A stretch of DNA of 64,000 nt, from assembly GCF_014196805.1 (NCBI RefSeq), contig NZ_JACIEI010000001.1:1-64000 (forward strand), in the 5' to 3' direction. This DNA comes from Sulfitobacter undariae (GTDB lineage: Bacteria > Pseudomonadota > Alphaproteobacteria > Rhodobacterales > Rhodobacteraceae). Positions 27,315-35,658 of the stretch are shown piece by piece. The position numbers and the translations under genes were made by a program. Numbering within the stretch: position 1 is the first letter of the stretch; every line of letters begins with the position of its first letter. The notes beneath the pieces were generated by a model. The model saw nothing but the letters and a program-made list of their open reading frames with translations. It searched no databases and was not told the DNA's origin.

Positions 27315-27869
27315 ATGCTGATTGGATACGCGAGAGTTTCAACGACTACCCAAAATCTTGATGGCCAGATCGATCAACTGGCACGAGCGGGGTGCGAACG
27401 CATTTTTCAGGAAGTCGCATCTGGGGCAAAAGCGGATCGCTCCACGTTGAAGGAAACCCTCGAATTCTGCCGCACAGGCGATACCTTCGTTTGCCTTAGC
27501 CTTAGCCGTGTGGCGAGATCGGTATCCCACTTGATCAAGATCGTGACTGATTTTGAAAAGCGGGGCGTAGGTTTCAAGTCGCTGACTGAGGCTATCGATA
27601 CCACAACACCGACAGGTAAGATGTTGTTCACGGTGATGGCAGCCTGTGCGCAACTGGAGCGTGATACACTCATTGAGCGGACCAATATCGGACTTGCAGC
27701 AGCGCGGAGTCGAGGTCGCGTTGGTGGTCGTCCACGCAAAATGACGGATCAGCAGATTAGTGGCGCTAAGGCGATGTTCAAGGTCGGAACGCCTGCCATC
27801 GACATTGCGGCTGCGTTTGGAATCTCGGTACCAACGCTATACCGAACGCTGCCAGCCAGTCAGCGATAG
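27315..27869 (+). CDS. Serine resolvase/invertase
   Basis: A 184-residue serine recombinase of the Tn3 resolvase/Hin invertase group. It begins 'MLIGYARVSTTTQNLDGQIDQLARAGC', with the catalytic serine in RVST. It continues with 'GDTFVCLSLSRVARSVSHLIKIV', 'GVGFKSLTEAIDTTTPTGKMLFTVMAACAQLERDTLIERTNIGLAAARSRGRVGGRP', and a C-terminal helix-turn-helix ('AIDIAAAFGISVPTLYRTL'). Length is normal. ATG 27315 is used, with AGGGGA upstream. No transposase lies nearby, so it may act as an invertase or dimer resolvase of the island or be a transposon remnant. Confidence 0.9.
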   Translation: MLIGYARVSTTTQNLDGQIDQLARAGCERIFQEVASGAKADRSTLKETLEFCRTGDTFVCLSLSRVARSVSHLIKIVTDFEKRGVGFKSLTEAIDTTTPTGKMLFTVMAACAQLERDTLIERTNIGLAAARSRGRVGGRPRKMTDQQISGAKAMFKVGTPAIDIAAAFGISVPTLYRTLPASQR

Positions 27870-27923
27870 GCTGCTAATTCCGACCAGTTCGGCCATGTTA
27901 CCACCGAGGTGCCAGTATTGCAG

Positions 27924-28328
27924 TCAGCAGTTCCGTCGAGATGCAACTGGAAGCTCTTCACCAAAATACATGCTCAGAAATTTCACCATGTTGAACGGTT
28001 TTGGATTTGGTCGACGCAGCCCTGTATCGTCGAACAATGCCTTTTCAGCGTGTTGGTATACCTCAATGTGTTGCTTGAGCCTATTGGCCACACCAGGGCT
28101 ACCAGTGTAGATTTCGTAAGCCGCGACCAGATATGGTTCCAACAGTTCTTCAAACTTATCGTCTGCCAGTTTGTCGATCTGCTGTTCGTATACCACTTCC
28201 ATATCCAACGCAGGCAAGCCTGCATTGAGGCGGACGTTGTTGCGGTTTGAGAGTTGGTTCTTGATAAGTTGAATTTCTGCTCTGGTCGGTTCGATGTCTT
28301 TCTGCGTTGGATGGCGATTTGTCGGCAT
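27924..28328 (-). CDS. Hypothetical protein
   Basis: A 134-residue soluble protein, start ATG 28328 with GGGAG about eight bases upstream. It is helix-rich with conserved-looking stretches 'RAEIQLIKNQLSNRNNVRLN', 'EEQIDKLADDKFEELLEPYL'-like sequence and 'FNMVKFLSMYFGEELP'. It has no recognised family, signal or membrane segment. It is convergent with the resolvase and lies in a stretch of the island with small genes of unknown function. Confidence 0.55.
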   Translation of the reverse strand: MPTNRHPTQKDIEPTRAEIQLIKNQLSNRNNVRLNAGLPALDMEVVYEQQIDKLADDKFEELLEPYLVAAYEIYTGSPGVANRLKQHIEVYQHAEKALFDDTGLRRPNPKPFNMVKFLSMYFGEELPVASRRNC

Positions 28329-28544
28329 TGTGTGCTCCCTGTAAATGATGGCTCTGTCGTATTTATGAATCCAACAGTTCATCAAATAGCCGTTTCATTT
28401 TATCCCGTGGAGCAGTGCTACAATATTTGAGCAATTTCGTTTGCAGCCAATGGTGAAGGAGGGAGATGCTCTGGGTTGAAATCACCTCATAAATTTTGAA
28501 TCCAGTAATGCTGGACTTCTCCAGACGACGCTAGGACAGCACCG

Positions 28545-28733
28545 TCACTTTGGGATAGAACCAACTTCCGCTAGAAAGTCGTCTGATGCATCGGCTTCAA
28601 ATAGTTCGTGCCAATAAGCAGAGATGCAGTCCTCCAAGATCGCGCCAAGTTCTCGGCGTTCCTCAGCCTTAATATCAGCCAGCATATCAATGGCATCCTC
28701 GTCTAGGTTTCGAACGGAAAATCGTTTCAGCAT
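28545..28733 (-). CDS. Small ribbon-helix-helix-like protein
   Basis: A 62-residue protein with a strong AGGAGG seven bases before ATG 28733. 'LKRFSVRNLDEDAIDMLADIKAEERRELGAILEDCISAYWH' fits the Arc/ParD type beta-strand plus two helices used by many antitoxins and small repressors. No toxin-sized partner with a recognisable family follows directly, although the 134-residue hypothetical lies downstream on the same strand after about 220 bases. The fold is inferred from pattern only. Confidence 0.6.
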   Translation of the reverse strand: MLKRFSVRNLDEDAIDMLADIKAEERRELGAILEDCISAYWHELFEADASDDFLAEVGSIPK

Positions 28734-29138
28734 AAGGCTTCCTCCTGCTGGTATTTAGGGTTTGGTGACCCAAAGCGGTATCGAGTCTGACACTGGGAAC
28801 CTCCCCAGAACACCCAACCTCGAATGGTCAGACCCGTGTCTGCCTAAATACAATCGTCTCGACGGGAGATCAGGGATGCCAAAGGTCGCTGATCTACACT
28901 TCAGCGGAAATCTCACTACCTTCCATTAGAAGCGTTAAAAACGGAAAGGCCAAACGCATGGTAAGACTCAAAATATCAGAATTTGTGACAACATCGCAAT
29001 CATCCAAACCACCTATGTTTTCAAAGGACCACCCCCGGAAACGGTGAACGTCGTATCACAGGAGCGAGTCCGATTGCGGTCGATCCCATGATTTAAAAGC
29101 AAGTGCAGGCTAGAAAAGGTTTTACATATAATAATCCA
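28734..29138. other. Intergenic region before the second recombinase
   Basis: About 400 bases with no supported gene; base composition is lower in G+C than the flanking chromosome. It should contain promoters for the divergent neighbours. Confidence 0.5.
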
Positions 29139-30269
29139 ATGAATTCAAAGATCATTAAAAGCAAAATCGTCGATGGTCAGATCATCCTTTACCGAAGGGT
29201 AAGCACCAAGAACCAACCCGAAAATGGATACCCATATCAGCTAAAACGCATCAAATTAAAGTATTCAAAGTTTATTGTCGCCAGAGCAGCAATTGAAAAC
29301 GTTACTGAAGATATCTCTGGTTGTGCGGATGCTGAAATTCGAATGGCATCCGGATTGGGTAAATGCCTGAGATGTTTGAAACGTAATCCACATGCCATTC
29401 TGCTGGTATCGAGTGCTGATCGTATAGCGCGACGTGCTGACATCTTTGTGCTGATTCAAAAGCAAGGCTTGGGGCAGCGTATCTACGATGTTTCAACCGG
29501 CCTGTGTTTAGATGATATCGTTCGCGCTGGTGGCCATCACGTCATTGAGAAACAGACAGAAAGTGATCGAACATCACGCCAGTTAGGTCTGAAAAGATAC
29601 CACGCGACTGGAGGTGTCATGGGGTCGATAGACATTGGTATGCGGTCACGTGATGCATCTCAAAAAAAGAAGCGTTTGGCCGATGATAGAGAAGCAGCGG
29701 TTCTATCCGTGGTATCTCGGCTGACCTCTCGGGGCAGGGGTCAACGACTGTCTCTGGGCAAAATCTGTGACGAGTTGGATCACCGTGAAATTCGTACCGG
29801 CCAAGGACGTTTCTTCACACCACAACGTTTGAGCCAATTTGGTAAAGGAAGGCCACATAGGTGGCGACATGCATTAGATAGCTACGCTCGTCCAAGGCGT
29901 CGTATACGTCAGATCATAACAGCAACGCAAATTGAAATACGTCACAGGCGTGTTCGCCAGACCACCATGAGGAGGCTGTTAAAGAGAACGCCAGTTCGTC
30001 ATATCCAAACCAGCAGAGGCTTCGATACATGGACTTGCATAGGCCACTTCCCCCACGGGCAGGCCCGTTATACCAGTAAATGTGATTGCCGGGATGGGTG
30101 TCGTGGTCCACCCGTCAGGTATGATCACTACTTTTCGTCCCGATGTGATACCTTTTCCCCGCCTCTACGTTCGGCCATCAACTGCAATGTCCGTTTGAAC
30201 ACTTTTGAACATCCATCGGACGAATTCCGATCTATCGTCGTATCGCATAGCGCTGGCAAAGACGTTTAA
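29139..30269 (+). CDS. Divergent serine-recombinase-like protein
   Basis: About 376 residues. The first 120 resemble a serine recombinase catalytic domain: 'QIILYRRVSTKNQPENGYPYQLKRIK' with the RVST serine, a 'VTEDISGCADAEIRMASGLGKCLR' middle, and 'AILLVSSADRIARRADIF' in place of the usual SRLSR box. The remainder is very basic (many Arg pairs) and does not match the normal recombinase or zinc-ribbon domains; the last 70 residues look like random reading-through. It may be a diverged or decaying large serine recombinase. The start is uncertain: ATG 29139 has no ribosome binding site, and GTG 29103 is an alternative 12 codons upstream. Confidence 0.5.
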   Translation: MNSKIIKSKIVDGQIILYRRVSTKNQPENGYPYQLKRIKLKYSKFIVARAAIENVTEDISGCADAEIRMASGLGKCLRCLKRNPHAILLVSSADRIARRADIFVLIQKQGLGQRIYDVSTGLCLDDIVRAGGHHVIEKQTESDRTSRQLGLKRYHATGGVMGSIDIGMRSRDASQKKKRLADDREAAVLSVVSRLTSRGRGQRLSLGKICDELDHREIRTGQGRFFTPQRLSQFGKGRPHRWRHALDSYARPRRRIRQIITATQIEIRHRRVRQTTMRRLLKRTPVRHIQTSRGFDTWTCIGHFPHGQARYTSKCDCRDGCRGPPVRYDHYFSSRCDTFSPPLRSAINCNVRLNTFEHPSDEFRSIVVSHSAGKDV

Positions 30270-30417
30270 ACAGCACCCGCTTCTCCATAGATGCCACACT
30301 CATATCATTGCTCATCACCGGGACCACACGGTGTGGCACAGCGCGTCGATCGACCCATTTGGGCTGAAGGCTGGGAACAGTCCAACTGACCACCTATTTG
30401 CTCCTATGATAGCGGGT

Positions 30418-30738
30418 CTAATCCGCAAGTTCTGGCAACTTAACCCAAAGCCCGTCTTTCCCATCGACACCAGCCCAATCCAGTTTCTGGTCTTGGAGGA
30501 AGTCGCGAACATGATCGTCCAATTCGCCGTTCTGGAACTGACAGGTGTCGCCCATGCGCGTGTACATGATACCAAAAATCTCCTCATTGGTTTGACCGTC
30601 AGACATTCCCTCGCATGTTTCTGCCAGTTCCATCAAATCGTCCAAGATGACGTTTGGGTCAGTGTATTTGGGGTCGCTGTCAGCGACAGCCGTTGTAGCA
30701 ATCAAAATCGATGCGATTGAAAATGCGGTTCTAATCAT
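30418..30738 (-). CDS. Small secreted protein of unknown function
   Basis: A 106-residue protein with a signal peptide ('MIRTAFSIASILIATTAVADS') and two cysteines in the mature part ('LAETCEGMSDGQ', 'GDTCQFQNGE'), which may form a disulfide. ATG 30738 overlaps the last codons of the upstream XRE regulator gene, so the two form one unit. No family is recognised. Its association with a phage-like repressor is unusual for a periplasmic protein. Confidence 0.6.
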   Translation of the reverse strand: MIRTAFSIASILIATTAVADSDPKYTDPNVILDDLMELAETCEGMSDGQTNEEIFGIMYTRMGDTCQFQNGELDDHVRDFLQDQKLDWAGVDGKDGLWVKLPELAD

Positions 30739-31060
30739 CAAAGGTTCCTTTTGGGATTGTTGCTGGGATGTCGGCAGTTGTCTCAAGTCGCGCTGGGCAA
30801 TCGGCATTCTTACTATCAATCTGCTCCACTCTGGCACTGATAGCTGCCACCGCTCTACAGGGCCGGGCACAGAACAAACCGAAGATATCATTGGGCGTTA
30901 CCTGACCCTGAGTTTCGCCGTGAATGCGTTTCATTAAGTCGCGGCGTGGTATGACGGAGCCATCGGATATTCTACTGATGGTCGCTACTGTAGTGCCCGC
31001 TAGTGCAGCGAACCGTGACATCGAAATATTGTTCTGTTTGAGAAATTCATTGAGCCTCAT
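30731..31060 (-). CDS. XRE-family transcriptional regulator
   Basis: A 109-residue protein with an N-terminal Cro/C1-type helix-turn-helix ('LNEFLKQNNISMSRFAALAGTTVATISRISDGSVIPRRDLMKRI', residues 3-46) and a C-terminal tail with three cysteines. It is divergent from a second XRE gene that heads the restriction-modification operon. An inverted repeat ACTTACAT/ATGTAAGT lies four bases before its start codon, a natural place for autorepression. It overlaps the downstream secreted-protein gene by eight bases. Confidence 0.78.
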   Translation of the reverse strand: MRLNEFLKQNNISMSRFAALAGTTVATISRISDGSVIPRRDLMKRIHGETQGQVTPNDIFGLFCARPCRAVAAISARVEQIDSKNADCPARLETTADIPATIPKGTFDD

Positions 31061-31063
31061 CTG

Positions 31064-31089
31064 ACTTACATTTTACGGTTTATGTAAGT
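31064..31089. promoter_or_regulatory. Inverted repeat ACTTACAT-N10-ATGTAAGT, candidate operator
   Basis: Perfect 8-bp arms (31064-31071 and 31082-31089) separated by ten bases, between the divergent XRE genes and almost touching the start codon of the minus-strand one. The inner TTACA/TGTAA half-sites recur at 31131-31145. Confidence 0.6.
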
Positions 31090-31130
31090 GATTCGCTAGA
31101 CCTGAAATTTTCAAGAGGGGTTCCATAGCG

Positions 31131-31145
31131 TTACATTTTTTGTAA
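31131..31145. promoter_or_regulatory. Second TTACA-N5-TGTAA inverted repeat
   Basis: TTACA (31131-31135) and TGTAA (31141-31145) flank five T residues, 32 bases before the start of the plus-strand XRE gene. The half-site is the same as in the 31064-31089 repeat with narrower spacing; it is a likely second operator of one of the two regulators. Confidence 0.5.
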
Positions 31146-31176
31146 AAGGGAAGTATCAACCAATGAGATTGAGCAA

Positions 31177-31596
31177 TTGGCAATCTATCAGACCCTTCGT
31201 ATGGCACGTGAGCAGGCAGGGCTTTCGCTTGAGAAGGCGGCGGAGTGTATTGGCATCAGTGGTGCCAGCTTCTCGCGAATGGAGAATGGCCTCAGCAAGG
31301 TTTCCACTGACCGGTTGGAAATGCTTGCCAGTCTGTATCAGGTATCTGCGTCCGCCCTTATCGAGGGCAGTATAATTACCATGCCCTCCACTGTTGATCT
31401 TGATAGGATGCGGGCAGTCGTCGAGGCCGTTCAGAAAGGGATATACCAGCCCCGTGTGAGGCCCTCACCGGAGAAGGTGGGTATCGCCGTGGCAGAGGTC
31501 TACCGCATGGAGATCGAGCGGATTGTGAACGATCCCAAGGCAGAATTTGATCCAAGCAGATATAACGGCCTCATCGAGGCCATGTTCCGAAAGTGA
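31177..31596 (+). CDS. XRE-family regulator heading the restriction-modification operon
   Basis: A 139-residue protein with an N-terminal helix-turn-helix ('TLRMAREQAGLSLEKAAECIGISGASFSRMENGLSKVSTDRLEMLASLYQV', about residues 5-55). The C-terminal part is helical ('EKVGIAVAEVYRMEIERIV'). The start is TTG 31177 with no in-frame ATG nearby. It ends four bases before hsdM. Its position and the divergent TTACA operators suggest it times expression of hsdM/S/R, like controller proteins of restriction systems; this role is inferred. Confidence 0.8.
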   Translation: MAIYQTLRMAREQAGLSLEKAAECIGISGASFSRMENGLSKVSTDRLEMLASLYQVSASALIEGSIITMPSTVDLDRMRAVVEAVQKGIYQPRVRPSPEKVGIAVAEVYRMEIERIVNDPKAEFDPSRYNGLIEAMFRK

Positions 31597-31600
31597 ATGT

Positions 31601-33109
31601 ATGACTCCCGTCACCCAATCCGAAATCAACAATGCGGCATGGTCGGCGTGTGACACCTTCCGTGGTGTGGTCGATCCATCGATCTACAAAGACTACGTTC
31701 TCACCATGCTCTTCCTGAAATACATCTCTGATGTTTGGAAAGACCATCTTGCCACGTATCAGGCGGAACACCCTGACAGCCCCGAACTGGTCGCTGCGAT
31801 GATGCAGCAGGAGTCGTTCGTGCTACCACCTGATGCCAGCTTCCAGACGTTGCACAAACGTCGCCATGAGGCTGGTAACGGTGAACGCATCGACAAGGCC
31901 CTCCATGCCATCCAAGAGGCCAACGGCAACAAGCTGGATCAGGTGTTCCAAGACATCCACTTTAACAGCACCAAGCTGGGCGATGAGGAACAGAAGAATG
32001 ACCTGCTGCGCCACCTGCTCGAAGACTTCGCCAAGCCCGCGCTTGATCTGCGTCCATCCCGTGTGGGGCAGTTGGACATCATCGGTGGGGCTTATGAGTA
32101 TCTGATCAAACACTTCGCGGCGACAGCGGGCAAAACGGCTGGCGAGTTCTATACACCACCCGAAGTGTCCGACCTGATGGCGCGTCTGGCCGATCCTCAA
32201 GAAGGGGATGACATCTGTGATCCAACCTGCGGGTCCGCGTCGCTGCTGATGAAATGCGGGCGTCAGATACGCAACAAGACGGGGACCAAACGTTACGCTC
32301 TCTACGGGCAGGAATCCATCGGGTCCACATGGGCGTTGGCCAAGATGAACCTGTTCCTGCACGGCGAAGAAAACCACGAAGTCCTCTGGGGTGATACCAT
32401 CCGCAACCCGAAGCTCCGGGTGAAGGAAGATGCGCTGCGGCACTTCGATGTGGTCGTCGCCAACCCGCCGTTCTCTCTGGACAAATGGGGGACTGCGACC
32501 GCAGAGGCTGATACATTCGGACGCTTCCGTCGTGGTATCCCGCCCAAGACCAAGGGCGACTATGCGTTCATCCTGCACATGATCGAGACGCTGAAACCCA
32601 AGACGGGCCGTGCCGTGGTCGTCGTTCCCCATGGTGTTCTGTTCCGTGGATCGACCGAGGGGAAAATCCGTCAGAAGCTGATTGAGGAGAACCTGCTGGA
32701 TGCGGTGATCGGCCTGCCCGAAAAACTGTTCTTTGGGACTGGCATCCCTGCCGCGCTGTTGGTGTTCCGCAAACACAAGGCGGACGACTCGGTGCTGTTC
32801 ATCGATGCCAGCCGAGAGTTTGCATCAGGCAGCAACCAGAACGCGCTGGAACCGTCCAACATCGACAAGATCATGCAGACATTCACGGATCGCGCATCGG
32901 TGGAGAAGTACGCCTATCGTGCAACGCAGGCCGAGATCGCTGAGAACGACTTCAACCTGAACATACCACGATATGTGGACACGTTTGAAGAGGAAGACGA
33001 GATTGATCTGATGGCGGTGCGGGCCGAACGGGTAAAGTTGAAAGACGATCTAGCCGAATTAGAAACCCGCATGGCAGGGTATTTGCAGGAGCTTGGTTAT
33101 GGTTCCTGA
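31601..33109 (+). CDS. hsdM: Type I restriction-modification methyltransferase subunit
   Basis: A 502-residue HsdM, the adenine-N6 DNA methyltransferase subunit. It has an N-terminal HsdM domain ('SEINNAAWSACDTFRGVVDPSIYKDYVLTMLFLKYISD'), 'TAGEFYTPPEVSDLMARL', the SAM motif 'DPTCGS' (207-212) and the catalytic 'NPPF' (288-291). 'FILHMIETLKPKTGRAVVVVPHGVLFRG' and the coiled C-terminus 'LMAVRAERVKLKDDLAELETRM' are typical. ATG 31601 is used because it follows the XRE stop by four bases; the frame is open to 31547. It overlaps hsdS by 11 bases. Confidence 0.96.
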   Translation: MTPVTQSEINNAAWSACDTFRGVVDPSIYKDYVLTMLFLKYISDVWKDHLATYQAEHPDSPELVAAMMQQESFVLPPDASFQTLHKRRHEAGNGERIDKALHAIQEANGNKLDQVFQDIHFNSTKLGDEEQKNDLLRHLLEDFAKPALDLRPSRVGQLDIIGGAYEYLIKHFAATAGKTAGEFYTPPEVSDLMARLADPQEGDDICDPTCGSASLLMKCGRQIRNKTGTKRYALYGQESIGSTWALAKMNLFLHGEENHEVLWGDTIRNPKLRVKEDALRHFDVVVANPPFSLDKWGTATAEADTFGRFRRGIPPKTKGDYAFILHMIETLKPKTGRAVVVVPHGVLFRGSTEGKIRQKLIEENLLDAVIGLPEKLFFGTGIPAALLVFRKHKADDSVLFIDASREFASGSNQNALEPSNIDKIMQTFTDRASVEKYAYRATQAEIAENDFNLNIPRYVDTFEEEDEIDLMAVRAERVKLKDDLAELETRMAGYLQELGYGS

Positions 33110-34328
33110 GGGGTGGAGCAAAGCCAGTCTTGGGGATGTGGTGAACTACAAAAAAGGGTTCGCCTTCGATTCATCCGACTACTCTGAAAATGGTGTGCGG
33201 GTCATTCGCATTTCCGATACAACACGAGACGGTTTGCACTCAAACAATCCGAAGTATGTTGCTGAAGACAGGGCGGATGGCTTTAGTGATTGGCAATTAT
33301 TTGGTGGGGACATCATTGTAAGCACTGTGGGGTCCCGACCACATCTTCTGGACTCAATGGTTGGCAAGGCAGTTCGTATACCAGCGAACTTCAAAGGCAG
33401 TCTTTTGAACCAGAACTTAGTGAAACTGGCCCCAAAAAAAGATCGAGTCATATCTGAAATTTTGTATCCTCACCTAAAGGACAATCGGTTCATCACCTTC
33501 ATTTCGGGTCTGGTGCGAGGCAATGCCAATCAAGTCTCGATAACCCTCAAAGAGCTATTCACGTTCCCTATACTTCTCCCCCCACTCCCCGAACAACAAA
33601 AGATCGCGGATATCCTCTCGACGTGGGATCAGGCCATTGAAAAGACCGAGGCCCTGCTGAGCAACGCCCGCACCCAAAAACGCGCCCTCATGCAGCAACT
33701 CCTCACAGGAAAACGCCGCTTTTCCGCGTTTGAGGGCCAGCCATGGAGGGAGGTTCGGTTGGGGGATGTGGTATCACTGTCGAAAAGTCGCCTTGATCCT
33801 CGGAGAGACCACAACACACGGCGATGCATCGAAATGGAACATATCGAAGCCGAAACAGGCCGATTGTTAGGTTCCACGTCCAGCGATAAACAAGCCAGTA
33901 TCAAAGCCGTGTTCGGCCTGGGTGATGTTCTCTTCGGCAAACTGCGCCCCTACTTGCGGAAGTTCCATGCTCCAGATTTCGAAGGAGTCTGCTCGACCGA
34001 AATCTGGGTCTTGCAACCGAAAGCCGACACACTGTTGTCATCCTACCTACATGGGTTGGTGCAATCAGCCGGCCTCATGACAGAAGCTGAAAAATCTGCG
34101 GGTTCAAAGATGCCGAGAGCAGATTGGAAAATTGTTTCGGACTATCGTTTCATGTTGCCCAGCCTGGCGGAGCAAGAAGCTATATCCAAAGTCATTGACG
34201 ATATGGGCGACGAAATTGACGTTCTGCATACCAGCATCACCAAACTCCGCACCGAGAAGAAGGCTCTGATGCAGCAGCTTCTCACTGGTAAACGTCGGGT
34301 CATGGTGGAGGATCACCATGCAGTTTGA
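33099..34328 (+). CDS. hsdS: Type I restriction-modification specificity subunit
   Basis: A 409-residue HsdS that sets the DNA target of the complex. It has two target recognition domains (about 1-160 and 205-365), each followed by a conserved helix with the repeat 'EQQKIADILSTWDQAIEKTEALL...RALMQQLLTGKRRF' (middle) and 'EQEAISKVIDDMGDEIDVLH...KALMQQLLTGKRRV' (end). The two TRDs differ, so the target should be bipartite and asymmetric. ATG 33099 has AGGAG seven bases upstream; TTG 33093 is too close to it. It overlaps the next gene by 11 bases. Confidence 0.94.
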   Translation: MVPEGWSKASLGDVVNYKKGFAFDSSDYSENGVRVIRISDTTRDGLHSNNPKYVAEDRADGFSDWQLFGGDIIVSTVGSRPHLLDSMVGKAVRIPANFKGSLLNQNLVKLAPKKDRVISEILYPHLKDNRFITFISGLVRGNANQVSITLKELFTFPILLPPLPEQQKIADILSTWDQAIEKTEALLSNARTQKRALMQQLLTGKRRFSAFEGQPWREVRLGDVVSLSKSRLDPRRDHNTRRCIEMEHIEAETGRLLGSTSSDKQASIKAVFGLGDVLFGKLRPYLRKFHAPDFEGVCSTEIWVLQPKADTLLSSYLHGLVQSAGLMTEAEKSAGSKMPRADWKIVSDYRFMLPSLAEQEAISKVIDDMGDEIDVLHTSITKLRTEKKALMQQLLTGKRRVMVEDHHAV

Positions 34329-35019
34329 AGTCTATTGCGACGAAGCACATCCTGACCTGTTCACGTCAGCCAACCCTCAGGCGCAATACCTGATGATTGG
34401 TAGCTTATGGCTGCCCGCTGACTTGCGCGACGAGATTAAGGCCAAGATCAAAGCACTGCGTGAAAAGCATGGTGCTTGGGGTGAGATCAAATGGACAAAG
34501 GTGTCACCATCCAAGCTTAATTTCTATCTGGACCTCATCGACCTATTCGTCGGGTACGGAACGATGTTGCGGTTCCGTTGTATTGCGGTCGATCAGCAAT
34601 CGGTGAACATGCAACTGCATGGCGGTGACCATGAGCTTGGGTTTTATAAATTCTACTATCAGGTGCTGCACCACTGGATTTATGACTTCAACACATACCG
34701 CATCTTCTGCGACCAAAAGTCCAATCGCGAACCACATCGGTTTGCGGAATTGCGAAAGGTTTTGGATAACGCAAACCTGTCGGCAAACGTCGAATGCGTA
34801 CAGGCTTTGCCATCCAAAGAGGTGACGCTAATCCAACTGACTGATCTACTGCTGGGTGCTGCCAGTAGCAGGATGAACAAGACGTTGGGTGAAGGCACTG
34901 CCAAGGAAACGGTAGTGAAAGCGTTGGAGCAGCGTCTTTCAATTCCATCGCTTCGCCCGACGTATCAAAGCGAACCCAAGTTCAACATCTTCAAGATCAA
35001 CCTTGGGGGTGGCTGGTAG
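34318..35019 (+). CDS. DUF3800 family protein inside the hsd operon
   Basis: A 233-residue protein of the DUF3800 family: 'FEVYCDEAHPD' with the N-terminal acidic DE, a 'QYLMIGSLWLP' strand, 'KFYYQVLHHWI', 'YRIFCDQKSNREPH' and 'LIQLTDLLLGAASSRMN', where the conserved QxxDLLxGA lies. The fold resembles RNase H-like nucleases, and members are frequent beside phage and defence genes. It overlaps hsdS by 11 bases and the next gene by one base, so it is translated with the restriction system. Its role there is unknown. Confidence 0.82.
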   Translation: MQFEVYCDEAHPDLFTSANPQAQYLMIGSLWLPADLRDEIKAKIKALREKHGAWGEIKWTKVSPSKLNFYLDLIDLFVGYGTMLRFRCIAVDQQSVNMQLHGGDHELGFYKFYYQVLHHWIYDFNTYRIFCDQKSNREPHRFAELRKVLDNANLSANVECVQALPSKEVTLIQLTDLLLGAASSRMNKTLGEGTAKETVVKALEQRLSIPSLRPTYQSEPKFNIFKINLGGGW

Positions 35020-35483
35020 TGGCGTTGCCTCCTTTTCTAGAATTGGCTGATGAGGCCGCGTACCAGCAGCACTTCACGAATACCTATGTTCGTGCAGATG
35101 TTCGAACGCACCATGGGATTCGAGTTCACTTCAAAGCTTCCCATTTTGGCCACGCATTTTTTGAATCGACCCAGCGCAACGGGGTGAAGGATCAATTCTC
35201 TCAGGATCGGTCGCAACGAATGGATTGGATACTTCACACACTTCGCGACCCAGAAGCTGATTGGTATCAGGGTTGGATCAGGGCAAAAAAAATCTATGAC
35301 ACCACTCGGTCAGTTGCAGTTGCATGTGGTGATTTTGTGGTGGTGTTGAAGTTTCGCGCACGGAAAGATGGCCAAGTCGTTGCCGATTTCGTGACGTGCT
35401 ACTTCGCAGACAACAGTATCGGCAAAATTCGTCAGTCCCCACTATGGGACTTGGAAGACTGCAAAAATGCGTTGGGAGTGTAG
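35019..35483 (+). CDS. Hypothetical protein, possible nuclease-like fold, inside the hsd operon
   Basis: A 154-residue protein starting at GTG 35019, sharing one base with the DUF3800 stop. It has 'IRVHFKASHFGHAFFES', 'DRSQRMDWILHTLRDP' and 'DFVVVLKFRARKDGQVVADFVTCYFADNS'. The pattern of a conserved H, then R-x-x-R-x-x-W-I and a final 'FVT-Y-AD' strand recalls small barnase/RelE-like nuclease domains found on phages, but the match is from memory and weak. Tight packing argues it is a real part of the operon. Confidence 0.6.
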   Translation: MALPPFLELADEAAYQQHFTNTYVRADVRTHHGIRVHFKASHFGHAFFESTQRNGVKDQFSQDRSQRMDWILHTLRDPEADWYQGWIRAKKIYDTTRSVAVACGDFVVVLKFRARKDGQVVADFVTCYFADNSIGKIRQSPLWDLEDCKNALGV

Positions 35484-35484
35484 T

Positions 35485-35658
35485 GTGGTCGCTGATTTGC
35501 TACGCTGGCTCAGCGACCGAAACCTCGATTGGTTCAAAGCCGATAGGCAGCGAACTCATGCGTTGTATATGGAAGTTCTCTCCATTTTGTCAATGCGAAG
35601 TTCGCAACCTAAGTCAACAGGGCTGGCTTTCACTTATTCTCGTCAGGCATCATCATGA
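35485..35658 (+). CDS. 57-residue protein directly before hsdR
   Basis: The frame begins at GTG 35485 with GGGAG about five bases upstream. It ends at TGA 35656-35658, which overlaps the hsdR ATG (ATGA). The product (MVADLLRWLSDRNLDWFKADRQ...) is basic and helical, without signal or membrane segment or recognised family. The 4-base overlap and the ribosome binding site support translation; it may be no more than a coupling ORF for hsdR. Confidence 0.5.
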   Translation: MVADLLRWLSDRNLDWFKADRQRTHALYMEVLSILSMRSSQPKSTGLAFTYSRQASS

